Shown in pieces: positions 22,578-28,836 of a stretch of 28,836 bases of DNA (position 1 is the first letter of the stretch; each line of letters starts with the position of its first letter). The stretch covers positions 1 through 28,836 of the forward strand of contig DGTF01000002.1 in the NCBI GenBank assembly GCA_002394235.1, written 5' to 3'. Both the position numbers and the translations under genes were made by a program. The notes under the pieces are model-generated. The model saw only the letters and a list, made by a program, of their open reading frames with translations, had not been told where the DNA came from and did not search any database. The DNA is from Eubacterium sp. UBA4343 (lineage in GTDB: Bacteria; Bacillota; Clostridia; Lachnospirales; Lachnospiraceae).

Positions 22578-25526
22578 TCAGTCAGCAACAATCTTCTTTG
22601 TGATCGAATCCGTGTTTGCGTGTTTCATGATGATATTTTCCTCAGAATCCAGATTGAAGTAATATCTGAGGGCATCCCTCGCGACAAGACTCGCGTTTGT
22701 GGATCCGTATCCATTTGCGATTCGGACGGCGAAAGCCACATCGTCATAGGAGGTGCTGTCCTTTGCGCCGCTTGTGAATCCGATAACCAGACCGTGATCC
22801 GCGCGCAGCATGGATTCCTGCGCGGTTCCTGTCTTCGCGTACACGGTAATGGTACTGGAAAATCCCGGCCATACCGTCGCGTCATTCGATACAACCCCTG
22901 CCATTCCCTCATCGATCAGATCCCATGTCGTACTGCTGATGGAATCCGCCGTGCTGAGCGTCTTTGCCTCGTTCTGCTTCAGAGTATTTCCTTCCGAGTC
23001 CGCGGTCTTGTCAATCAGTGTCAGATCCCTGCATACGCCTCTGTCTGCGATGGTCGCCGCGTATCTGGCGAGCTGAGTCGTCGTGTACTGGTGTGTTCCC
23101 TGTCCGATGGAGGAAGGTATCGGAAGGCTGTCGGATACATGAGGATCCGATTCGGAGATTTCAATTCCCGTTCCCTCGTTGAGACCGAACATCGCGGCAT
23201 ACTTCTGCTCCTTCGCGAGAGCGGTATCCTGATCATAATCCTGGCTGCTGTCGAGACCCAGATCAAAGCCAACGGTACAGAAAAAGACGTTACAGGAATT
23301 CGTAATTCCGCCGACCACGTTCAGGTAGCCGTGGCCGTTGCTGTTCCAGCAGGCCACCCGGTCCGAGTCAGACAGGAACGCAATATCCTTTCCAAAGACG
23401 CCGGTGCAGTCAATCAATGTTGAACCGTCAATGACCCCCTCGGTGAGACCTGCGGCGGCCATGACCGGCTTAAAGGTAGAACCCGGAGCGGTGAGCTGCT
23501 GCGTCGCCTTATTGTAAAACGGAGTGGAAAGGTCGGTATTCAGCTTGTTGTAGTAATCGGTGTCCATGTCATTGGCAAGACGGTTGTTGTCATAGCCCGG
23601 ATATGAGACACACGCGCGGACCTGACCTGTATTCGGGTCCGTGATGACAATGGAACCGGAGCACGGGTCCAGGGCAAGCATTGCGGGCGTAATTTCCAGG
23701 CTGTAGATCTTGTTGTACAGGAGCTGGTACGCACTGGTCGCCCCGCTCTCAAAGGAAGCATAGTCAGCGTCATCCTTTGAGAGAATTCCCTGATCATAAA
23801 GGATCTGCATGATCACCTTCGGCTCCAGCGAGTCATCCTGAAGCAGATATTTGTAGAGAAGCTTGTGGAACGCTTTTTCTCCGGTGATGTGACTGGTGAT
23901 GAAATCAAGGACTGCCTGATAGATTTCATCAGAGGTCAGGTACGAAGAATCCTTGTCGCTGAGCTTGGCTACATTGATCCAGCTGTTATTTGCCGCATAC
24001 TGGAGAAAAGCACGGGGGCTTATGGAGCCGTCCTTGAAATATGCCTGGTAAGTGGCATCGTCTGTTTTCATGGAAGAACTGTCCAGAATTCCGTACTCTG
24101 TTGTGAGAAAATCGGATATCACATAATCGAAGACTGCTTTCTGCTCAGCAGACAGATCCGAATACCTGGCAGCGCTGTCGCTGCTCAACTGTCCGGTGAT
24201 CCAGTTCACCGTATTGGTCTGGCCGGTATCCAGCGCGGTCTGTGCCTTCTTCTCCGCCTCTGTGGCATCGCTGTCCGAAAATTTATCGATATCAACGATG
24301 CTGTTTTCAATCAGGGCATTGTAGCAGTCGTAGCTCGCGATGGAGATGGTATCATTGTCCGCGAGGCTTGCCGCGTCCACGGACTTTGCATCCGTCATAT
24401 TGGTCAGGAGAATACCGGCGATTCTTTCTTCCAGGATCTGATAGGCTGCCTTCTGAAGTTCGCTGTCGATGGTGAGGTAAACGTCATTGCCCTTGGCAGG
24501 CTGCACCAGGGAGTCTTTATTTTCCGAGACAACCTTTCCGAGGTTATTGATCGTAACCTCCTCGGAGCCATCGGTTCCCTGCAGGGTGCTCTCCATTGCC
24601 TTCTCGATTCCGGCCTTTCCTACAATGGAGTTGCTGTTGTATCGTGTATCACCGGAGCCGTAATCTTCCAGTTCATCCGAGGAGATCTTTCCCGTGTAAC
24701 CGATGATCGGTGCCATCGCCTCACCGCCGCTGTAGACACGGATATAATCCTCTGCGATTTCCACGCCCTGCAGAGAATCCGTGTTTTCCTTCACTGCCGC
24801 AACGGTACTGTCGGAGACATTGGTCGCGACAGTAACCGCGACATAGCGCTGGTAGCTGACCAGACTGAGCTGGTAGCGGACCACAATAATATCCAGCGCC
24901 TCTTCCTTCGTGAGCTTTTCCGGGAGGCCGTATTCGGCAAGCTCCTCCGCCGTATACGGTTCATCCGCATCCGCGAGTCCATAGTATTTTGAACCGCTCA
25001 GATCCTGGACAATTTTATCCGGGGATGCATCCGCCTCGCCCGCCTTCAGTTCATCGGTGGTCTGATAACCGTAAATGTCCGCACGGAAACGCTGGATTGT
25101 CGTGGTATTGTCGGTATCAAAGGCGTAATTTCCGTCCGATCCGATAATAATATGGAAATCATGGGAAGGGGTGTCGCCGTTGGAACGGATCATCTTCGTC
25201 AGGCGGTAGATCTCGCCGTTCAGAGACAGATTCTTCTGCCGGGTGGTATCATATGACCCGTTATCTTCGATTGTGACATTATTTGCCAGCTCATTGGACG
25301 CGACAACCTTCCCGTTTACATCATAGATATTGCCGCGGGTGCTCTTCAGCGTGCGCGTGGCAGTCGTCATAACCGTGAAGCTGTTCGCGTAATCCTTTCC
25401 GCGGATAATCTGAAGATGAAAGAGCCGTACCAGAAGGATCAGCGCCAGAACAGCAAAAAGCAGAACAAGAATCAATCCTCTTCTGCTGAAAAATCGGATG
25501 AATGCTTTTTTTATCTTCTTAGCCAA
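22578..25526 (-). CDS. mrdA: Penicillin-binding protein 2 (elongasome transpeptidase) with a large insertion
   Basis: A 982-residue class B PBP that crosslinks peptidoglycan during elongation with RodA. A membrane helix (about 17-39) is followed by the PBP dimerisation domain (about 60-330). Transpeptidase motifs are S683-T-F-K686 (APGSTFKP), S744-C-N746 and K898-T-G. Typical PBP2 is about 630-700 residues. The excess is an insertion of roughly 240 residues (about 368-610), between the LTIDSELQKAAYQIL helix and the GSIVITDPNTGQVRA strand that are normally adjacent. TTG 25524-25526 is the likely start, inside the mreD end; GGAGG is 13 bases away, so coupling to mreD is likely. Confidence 0.93.
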   Translation of the reverse strand: MAKKIKKAFIRFFSRRGLILVLLFAVLALILLVRLFHLQIIRGKDYANSFTVMTTATRTLKSTRGNIYDVNGKVVASNELANNVTIEDNGSYDTTRQKNLSLNGEIYRLTKMIRSNGDTPSHDFHIIIGSDGNYAFDTDNTTTIQRFRADIYGYQTTDELKAGEADASPDKIVQDLSGSKYYGLADADEPYTAEELAEYGLPEKLTKEEALDIIVVRYQLSLVSYQRYVAVTVATNVSDSTVAAVKENTDSLQGVEIAEDYIRVYSGGEAMAPIIGYTGKISSDELEDYGSGDTRYNSNSIVGKAGIEKAMESTLQGTDGSEEVTINNLGKVVSENKDSLVQPAKGNDVYLTIDSELQKAAYQILEERIAGILLTNMTDAKSVDAASLADNDTISIASYDCYNALIENSIVDIDKFSDSDATEAEKKAQTALDTGQTNTVNWITGQLSSDSAARYSDLSAEQKAVFDYVISDFLTTEYGILDSSSMKTDDATYQAYFKDGSISPRAFLQYAANNSWINVAKLSDKDSSYLTSDEIYQAVLDFITSHITGEKAFHKLLYKYLLQDDSLEPKVIMQILYDQGILSKDDADYASFESGATSAYQLLYNKIYSLEITPAMLALDPCSGSIVITDPNTGQVRACVSYPGYDNNRLANDMDTDYYNKLNTDLSTPFYNKATQQLTAPGSTFKPVMAAAGLTEGVIDGSTLIDCTGVFGKDIAFLSDSDRVACWNSNGHGYLNVVGGITNSCNVFFCTVGFDLGLDSSQDYDQDTALAKEQKYAAMFGLNEGTGIEISESDPHVSDSLPIPSSIGQGTHQYTTTQLARYAATIADRGVCRDLTLIDKTADSEGNTLKQNEAKTLSTADSISSTTWDLIDEGMAGVVSNDATVWPGFSSTITVYAKTGTAQESMLRADHGLVIGFTSGAKDSTSYDDVAFAVRIANGYGSTNASLVARDALRYYFNLDSEENIIMKHANTDSITKKIVAD

Positions 25527-26038
25527 GGTGATTGTTCTTCCTCCAGTTCAATTGCGGTGATTTTGCTGTTCAGCCAGTGGTACAGAAAATAAAGCGGAAT
25601 GGTTAAGAGCATGGTGCATACCGCCTCCGGCAGAATCGTATGGATCATGCAGGAACCGAGCGTAAGGCTCGTACCATTCAGAAAACGGATCAGGTAACAG
25701 GCAAGGCCGTAAACGATATCGCTGATTCCCACTGCGACAAGGGGAATCCGGATGTCCTCATCAAAAAATACCTTGAACAGAAATCCGTTAAAATATCCGA
25801 TGTACAGAAGAATAAGTGCAGTGAATCCGAATATTCCGCCGTAAAACAGATCCAGAATCAGTCCGGAGATAAAGCCTGTCCACATGCCGGATTTCTTTCC
25901 CCGCATGAATCCCATGGAGCATGTGAGGATCAGCGCCAGATTCGGCACAGACAGAATCGCGGGCAGGAGCAGACCCAGAGAGGACTGCATCACCAAGGTT
26001 GCGGCAATAATCAGAAAAATACAGATATTTTTCTTCAT
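25511..26038 (-). CDS. mreD: Rod shape-determining protein MreD
   Basis: A 175-residue integral membrane protein with about five helices, part of the MreBCD elongasome. It has the typical MreD pattern: ILSVPNLALILTCSMGFMRG, then GFISGLILDLFYGGIFGFTAL, and a C-terminal helix (LLTIPLYFLYHWL) with a short charged end. ATG 26036-26038 overlaps the mreC stop as ATGA, and its 3' end overlaps the PBP2 start by 16 bases. Identification rests on both sequence pattern and position. Confidence 0.92.
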   Translation of the reverse strand: MKKNICIFLIIAATLVMQSSLGLLLPAILSVPNLALILTCSMGFMRGKKSGMWTGFISGLILDLFYGGIFGFTALILLYIGYFNGFLFKVFFDEDIRIPLVAVGISDIVYGLACYLIRFLNGTSLTLGSCMIHTILPEAVCTMLLTIPLYFLYHWLNSKITAIELEEEQSPWLRR

Positions 26039-26883
26039 TGATCAGCGGTCTCCTTCAGCTGTTTGATGATGAGAACGGTGTTCACGGACTGAAAATTCAC
26101 TGCAGGAATAATGTAGCCCGTCTTCGTCAGCAGGTTGGAGTCATCCTGTACGGAATCCACATACCCGATCAGAATCCCGGGAAGGTATTTGTCACTGATG
26201 TTGGAGGTGACGACACGTTCTCCGGTGGATACCTTGGCATCTGTTTTGAGCTCGCTCAGCGCAAGCTTACCGGATTCAATCAGTGACAGACTGCCTGTGA
26301 CAATGCAGTTTTCCGAGGAATCGAGAAGCATGGCGCTGACGTTGTTGTCGTCGTCGATGATGGAACGGACGGTCGACCAGTTTTTGCCGGTCTCGGTGAC
26401 GATGCCCACAAGACCTCCGTCGGAAATGACATTCATATTGACGGCAACGCCATCGTCCGTGCCGCGGTTCACGGTAAAGGTGTTATACCAGTTTCCCGTA
26501 CCTTTGGCGATGACGGACGCAGCAATTTTGTCGTAGTCGTTATAATCCTGATCCAGGTCATAAAGCTTCCTGAGATCCTCCAGTTCTTTGGTGTTCTCGG
26601 TAAGAACCGTGTTCTCCTCTTCCAGATCTGCCACCTTGCTCTTCAGCTCTTCGTTTTCCTTAGCCAGCTGTCTGGCATTCTTCTGCCCGATTCTCTGTCC
26701 GTTCAGCCAGTCGCCGACTTTATTGATTCCGGTCTGCAGCGGAACCAGAAAGGTTCCGGCGGCATTCCGCAGCGGTGATATGGATATGACCTGACTGCCG
26801 GTCAGCATGGCAAGCGCGACGCAGATGATTGTAAGAATGACAAGCAGATATCTGCTTTTGATATGTGTACCCTTTTTCTTCAT
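26035..26883 (-). CDS. mreC: Rod shape-determining protein MreC
   Basis: A 282-residue bitopic protein linking MreB/MreD to the wall synthases. It has a basic N-terminus, a membrane helix (about 12-30), a coiled coil (about 68-108, KENEELKSKVADLEEENTVL) and the extracellular beta-rich MreC domain (about 115-275), with NTFTVNRGTDDGV and DGGLVGIVTETGKNWSTV typical of the family. ATG 26881-26883 overlaps the mreB stop as ATGA. Length is normal. Confidence 0.95.
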   Translation of the reverse strand: MKKKGTHIKSRYLLVILTIICVALAMLTGSQVISISPLRNAAGTFLVPLQTGINKVGDWLNGQRIGQKNARQLAKENEELKSKVADLEEENTVLTENTKELEDLRKLYDLDQDYNDYDKIAASVIAKGTGNWYNTFTVNRGTDDGVAVNMNVISDGGLVGIVTETGKNWSTVRSIIDDDNNVSAMLLDSSENCIVTGSLSLIESGKLALSELKTDAKVSTGERVVTSNISDKYLPGILIGYVDSVQDDSNLLTKTGYIIPAVNFQSVNTVLIIKQLKETADQ

Positions 26884-27899
26884 GAATATAACTTCTTTCC
26901 CGGCAGATATGCCCAGTGCTGCATTTCAGGATGAGTGATGAGCTCCTTCAGACCGCATACGGTGCTGAGATCATAATATTTTGACAGGATAACCGGACAG
27001 TCCAGCGCTTCCTCCAGAAACGGCACCATGCCGGCGATGTGCGTGCTGCCACCGGTGATATAAATTCCTTCCTTCAGAACATTTGTGCGGATCTGCGGCG
27101 GTATCCGCTCCATAATCCGGCGGATTTCCGCGGCAATCTTCTGCATTTGTGCGGTGACACTGGCGGTAACATTGTAGCTCGTCACGACGCCGTTTCGCGG
27201 AAGGCCACTGTCCAGATCAATACCGTTTACCTTACATCCCTCATTGATGTCTTTTTCCAGATTTGTCAGCGTCAGCTTCAGACGCTGTGCTGTGTGGTGA
27301 CTGACAATGAAGCTGTTCTTTCGTCGGATGCCCTCTACGATAGCGGAGGTGAATGCCTGTCCGCCGATGGCAATCATTCTGCTGATGATCACCCGCTCAT
27401 CGGCGATGAAGGAGACTTCGGTGCTCTGAGCTCCGATGTTGATAATCATCGATCCTCTGGTGTGATGCAGCGGGATGCCCAGGGCGAGTGCGTCCGCGAT
27501 CGGTTTTTCCACAAGATAAACCTGGCTTCGGCGGAACCGGCCCTTCCGCGCAATTGTGGAATATGCCCGGCGCTCGATCTCAGTCATATCGACGGGAACG
27601 GAAAAATACAGAACCGGACGATACCCGGCGTATCCGCCGGTCCGTCCGAGCATCGTGTGCAGCACAGCTTCCATCATCAGAACGTCATTGATCCGTCCAT
27701 TGCTCATCGGTGAGATGATCTCGATATTCTCAGGGGTCTTCTCATACATGGCATAGGCGTCATTTCCGACCGCTATCACGGTATCCCCATTCCGGACCGC
27801 TATCATATTCACTTCCTTGGTGATGGAATCCTTGTTCCTGTCGTAGATCTTCACCGTTCCGGTGCCCATATCCACGCCATACACATGGTTAAACGACAT
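26880..27899 (-). CDS. mreB: MreB-like rod shape-determining actin homologue, divergent
   Basis: A 339-residue actin-like protein that should form filaments guiding wall synthesis. Phosphate-1 is VYGVDMGTGTVKIYD (D10), the catalytic-region Glu is E131 in LVEKPIADALG, and the adenosine motif is ITGGSTHIAG (281-290). Phosphate-2, normally D-I-G-G-G-T, is N-I-G-A-Q-S-T (154-160), so nucleotide binding may differ. IRRKNSFIVSHHTAQRLK (191-208) matches the MreB region. ATG 27897-27899 is chosen because AGGAG lies six bases upstream and the length is then typical. Its place before mreC supports the call. It may be a clostridial MreB paralogue rather than the standard one. Confidence 0.88.
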   Translation of the reverse strand: MSFNHVYGVDMGTGTVKIYDRNKDSITKEVNMIAVRNGDTVIAVGNDAYAMYEKTPENIEIISPMSNGRINDVLMMEAVLHTMLGRTGGYAGYRPVLYFSVPVDMTEIERRAYSTIARKGRFRRSQVYLVEKPIADALALGIPLHHTRGSMIINIGAQSTEVSFIADERVIISRMIAIGGQAFTSAIVEGIRRKNSFIVSHHTAQRLKLTLTNLEKDINEGCKVNGIDLDSGLPRNGVVTSYNVTASVTAQMQKIAAEIRRIMERIPPQIRTNVLKEGIYITGGSTHIAGMVPFLEEALDCPVILSKYYDLSTVCGLKELITHPEMQHWAYLPGKKLYS

Positions 27900-27942
27900 A
27901 TAAAACTCCTGTACTCTGACTGTGCTGTACGCCCCGGCCACA

Positions 27943-28719
27943 TTAATCACCGGTGTCTGTCTGCGTTTTCTCCTGAAAGGCAAGCGTATCAAAGAATCCG
28001 TCGTCACGGAAGCTGAAATAGGTCCTGTCTCCGATGATAATGTGATCCGACAGCTCGATCCCGACGATTTTGCCTGCCCGATAGAGATTCCGGGTGACCT
28101 GATAATCCTCGTGGCTCGGGGATGGATTTCCGCTCGGATGATTGTGAATCAGTATCAGATGCAGCGCATGGTAGGACAATGCCTTCTGCAGGATCTCCCT
28201 CGGAGATACCAGAGACATGTTTACCGTGCCGGAGGAAATCTCCGGAGACGCAATCTGCTGCATTCTGCTGTCCAGCATGACGGAGATAACCTTCTCCGTC
28301 TCCTGATGACGCATTTCTTCCATAAAATAATGCGCGACCGTATCGGGACGGTCAAAACAGAGAGCTGAAGAGGTGTTCATCTGCGCAATCCGCCTGGAGA
28401 GCTCGCGAACACATAAAATCTGCAGCGCCTTCACCTCACCGATTCCATCCAGCGACATCAGATCCTGAAGCGTGAGATGATAGATCCCAAGCAATCCGTT
28501 CCTGAACTTGCAGAGATCCAATATTTCTTCCGCAAGCTGGAGGGAGTTCTTTCCCTTCGTACCGGACCGGAGAATGATCGACAGGAGCTCCGCATCGGTC
28601 AGCGCACCGGTCCCCAATCGGAGTGCTTTCTCATAGGGACGTGACTGATCCGGGAGTTCCTTCATCCGGGTAACAGGCTCAATATTTCTGCGGGGTATAG
28701 ATTTTGAATTATTCTTCAT
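27943..28719 (-). CDS. radC: RadC family JAB/MPN-domain protein
   Basis: A 258-residue protein often labelled as DNA repair, though its biochemical role is unsettled. An N-terminal helix-hairpin-helix region (about 37-110, including LMSLDGIGEVKALQI) precedes the JAMM metalloprotease-like domain (about 125-248). The metal ligands are H192 and H194 in HNHPSGNPSPS and D205. All are intact. ATG 28717-28719 has AGGAGG about eight bases upstream. It precedes mreB by 43 bases, the usual clostridial arrangement, and is probably the first gene of the mre operon seen here. Repeat copy B lies directly before its ribosome site. Confidence 0.94.
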   Translation of the reverse strand: MKNNSKSIPRRNIEPVTRMKELPDQSRPYEKALRLGTGALTDAELLSIILRSGTKGKNSLQLAEEILDLCKFRNGLLGIYHLTLQDLMSLDGIGEVKALQILCVRELSRRIAQMNTSSALCFDRPDTVAHYFMEEMRHQETEKVISVMLDSRMQQIASPEISSGTVNMSLVSPREILQKALSYHALHLILIHNHPSGNPSPSHEDYQVTRNLYRAGKIVGIELSDHIIIGDRTYFSFRDDGFFDTLAFQEKTQTDTGD

Positions 28720-28734
28720 TTTCCTGTCCTCCTG

Positions 28735-28836
28735 TTTACTGTATAAGTCCAGTCGCAATGTTCTTGGCCTATGGGGAGCTTGCTCACCAATGGGCAAGAA
28801 CATTAGCGACGACAACAGGTATGAGCACGAAGTGAC
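28735..28836 (-). repeat. Family A structured repeat, copy B (cut by the window end)
   Basis: The reverse complement of 3284-3385 with three substitutions in 102 bases. The hairpin spans about 28752-28810. Its inner end abuts the radC SD. The match runs to the last base of the window, so the element may be longer. Confidence 0.85.

Noticed and set aside
27900..28007. A 36-residue N-terminal extension of MreB (and similar extensions of radC, yggS, lspA, asrB and the P-loop protein)
   Set aside because: The internal ATG in each case gives a family-typical N-terminus, with a well-placed SD in all but lspA, while the extensions translate intergenic sequence.

Overview
The window looks like a chromosomal segment of an anaerobic Gram-positive Clostridia bacterium, most likely a Lachnospiraceae relative. 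This is inferred from gene content and order (radC-mreBCD-PBP2-rodA, and HlyD-like/yggS/sepF near lspA/rluD), strong GGAGG ribosome sites, several TTG starts, an SLH/ChW lysozyme and the clostridial type anaerobic sulfite reductase. No species is claimed. All genes except asrABC are on the minus strand. No tRNA, rRNA, CRISPR, transposase or prophage gene was seen.

Layout on the + coordinate. 1-850: a bidirectional terminator and a small HD-domain protein. 859-5154: two exported wall enzymes, a GH25 lysozyme with ChW and SLH domains and an L,D-transpeptidase, separated by a structured repeat and a terminator. 5155-6664: a repeat-rich intergenic stretch, a YhhN/TMEM86 membrane protein whose 3' end lies in a 36-bp minisatellite, and a DUF6483-type protein. 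6761-8071: homoserine dehydrogenase. 8250-12224: a Crp/Fnr regulator divergent from asrABC, with palindromic candidate operators between them, followed by hairpins and a strong terminator. 12545-16064: cytidylate-kinase-like protein, RluD-type pseudouridine synthase, LspA and AroB. 16307-19297: SepF, YggS/YlmE and a HlyD-like membrane protein. 19474-19899: a small P-loop protein. 20085-28719: a tightly packed rod-shape and wall-synthesis operon, transcribed radC-mreB-mreC-mreD-PBP2-rodA-dacA, with four-base ATGA overlaps.

The common theme is the cell envelope: elongasome scaffold (MreBCD), glycan polymerase and crosslinker (RodA, PBP2), D,D-carboxypeptidase, L,D-transpeptidase, wall lysozyme, lipoprotein signal peptidase and Z-ring tether. 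The asr locus is a self-contained sulfite respiration or detoxification unit with its own regulator.

The most unusual structure is between the genes. (1) Several unrelated genes (HD protein, YhhN protein, homoserine dehydrogenase, PBP2, less clearly SepF) have a diverged copy of their own last codons just downstream, and in three cases the copy keeps a stop at the matching place. (2) A 102-bp hairpin repeat occurs twice in inverted orientation about 25 kb apart, and all three differences between copies fall in its stem. (3) A second, more degenerate repeat family with a GAA-triloop hairpin lies just upstream of four minus-strand genes. (4) PBP2 carries a roughly 240-residue insertion in its transpeptidase domain, and the MreB homologue has a degenerate phosphate-2 motif.
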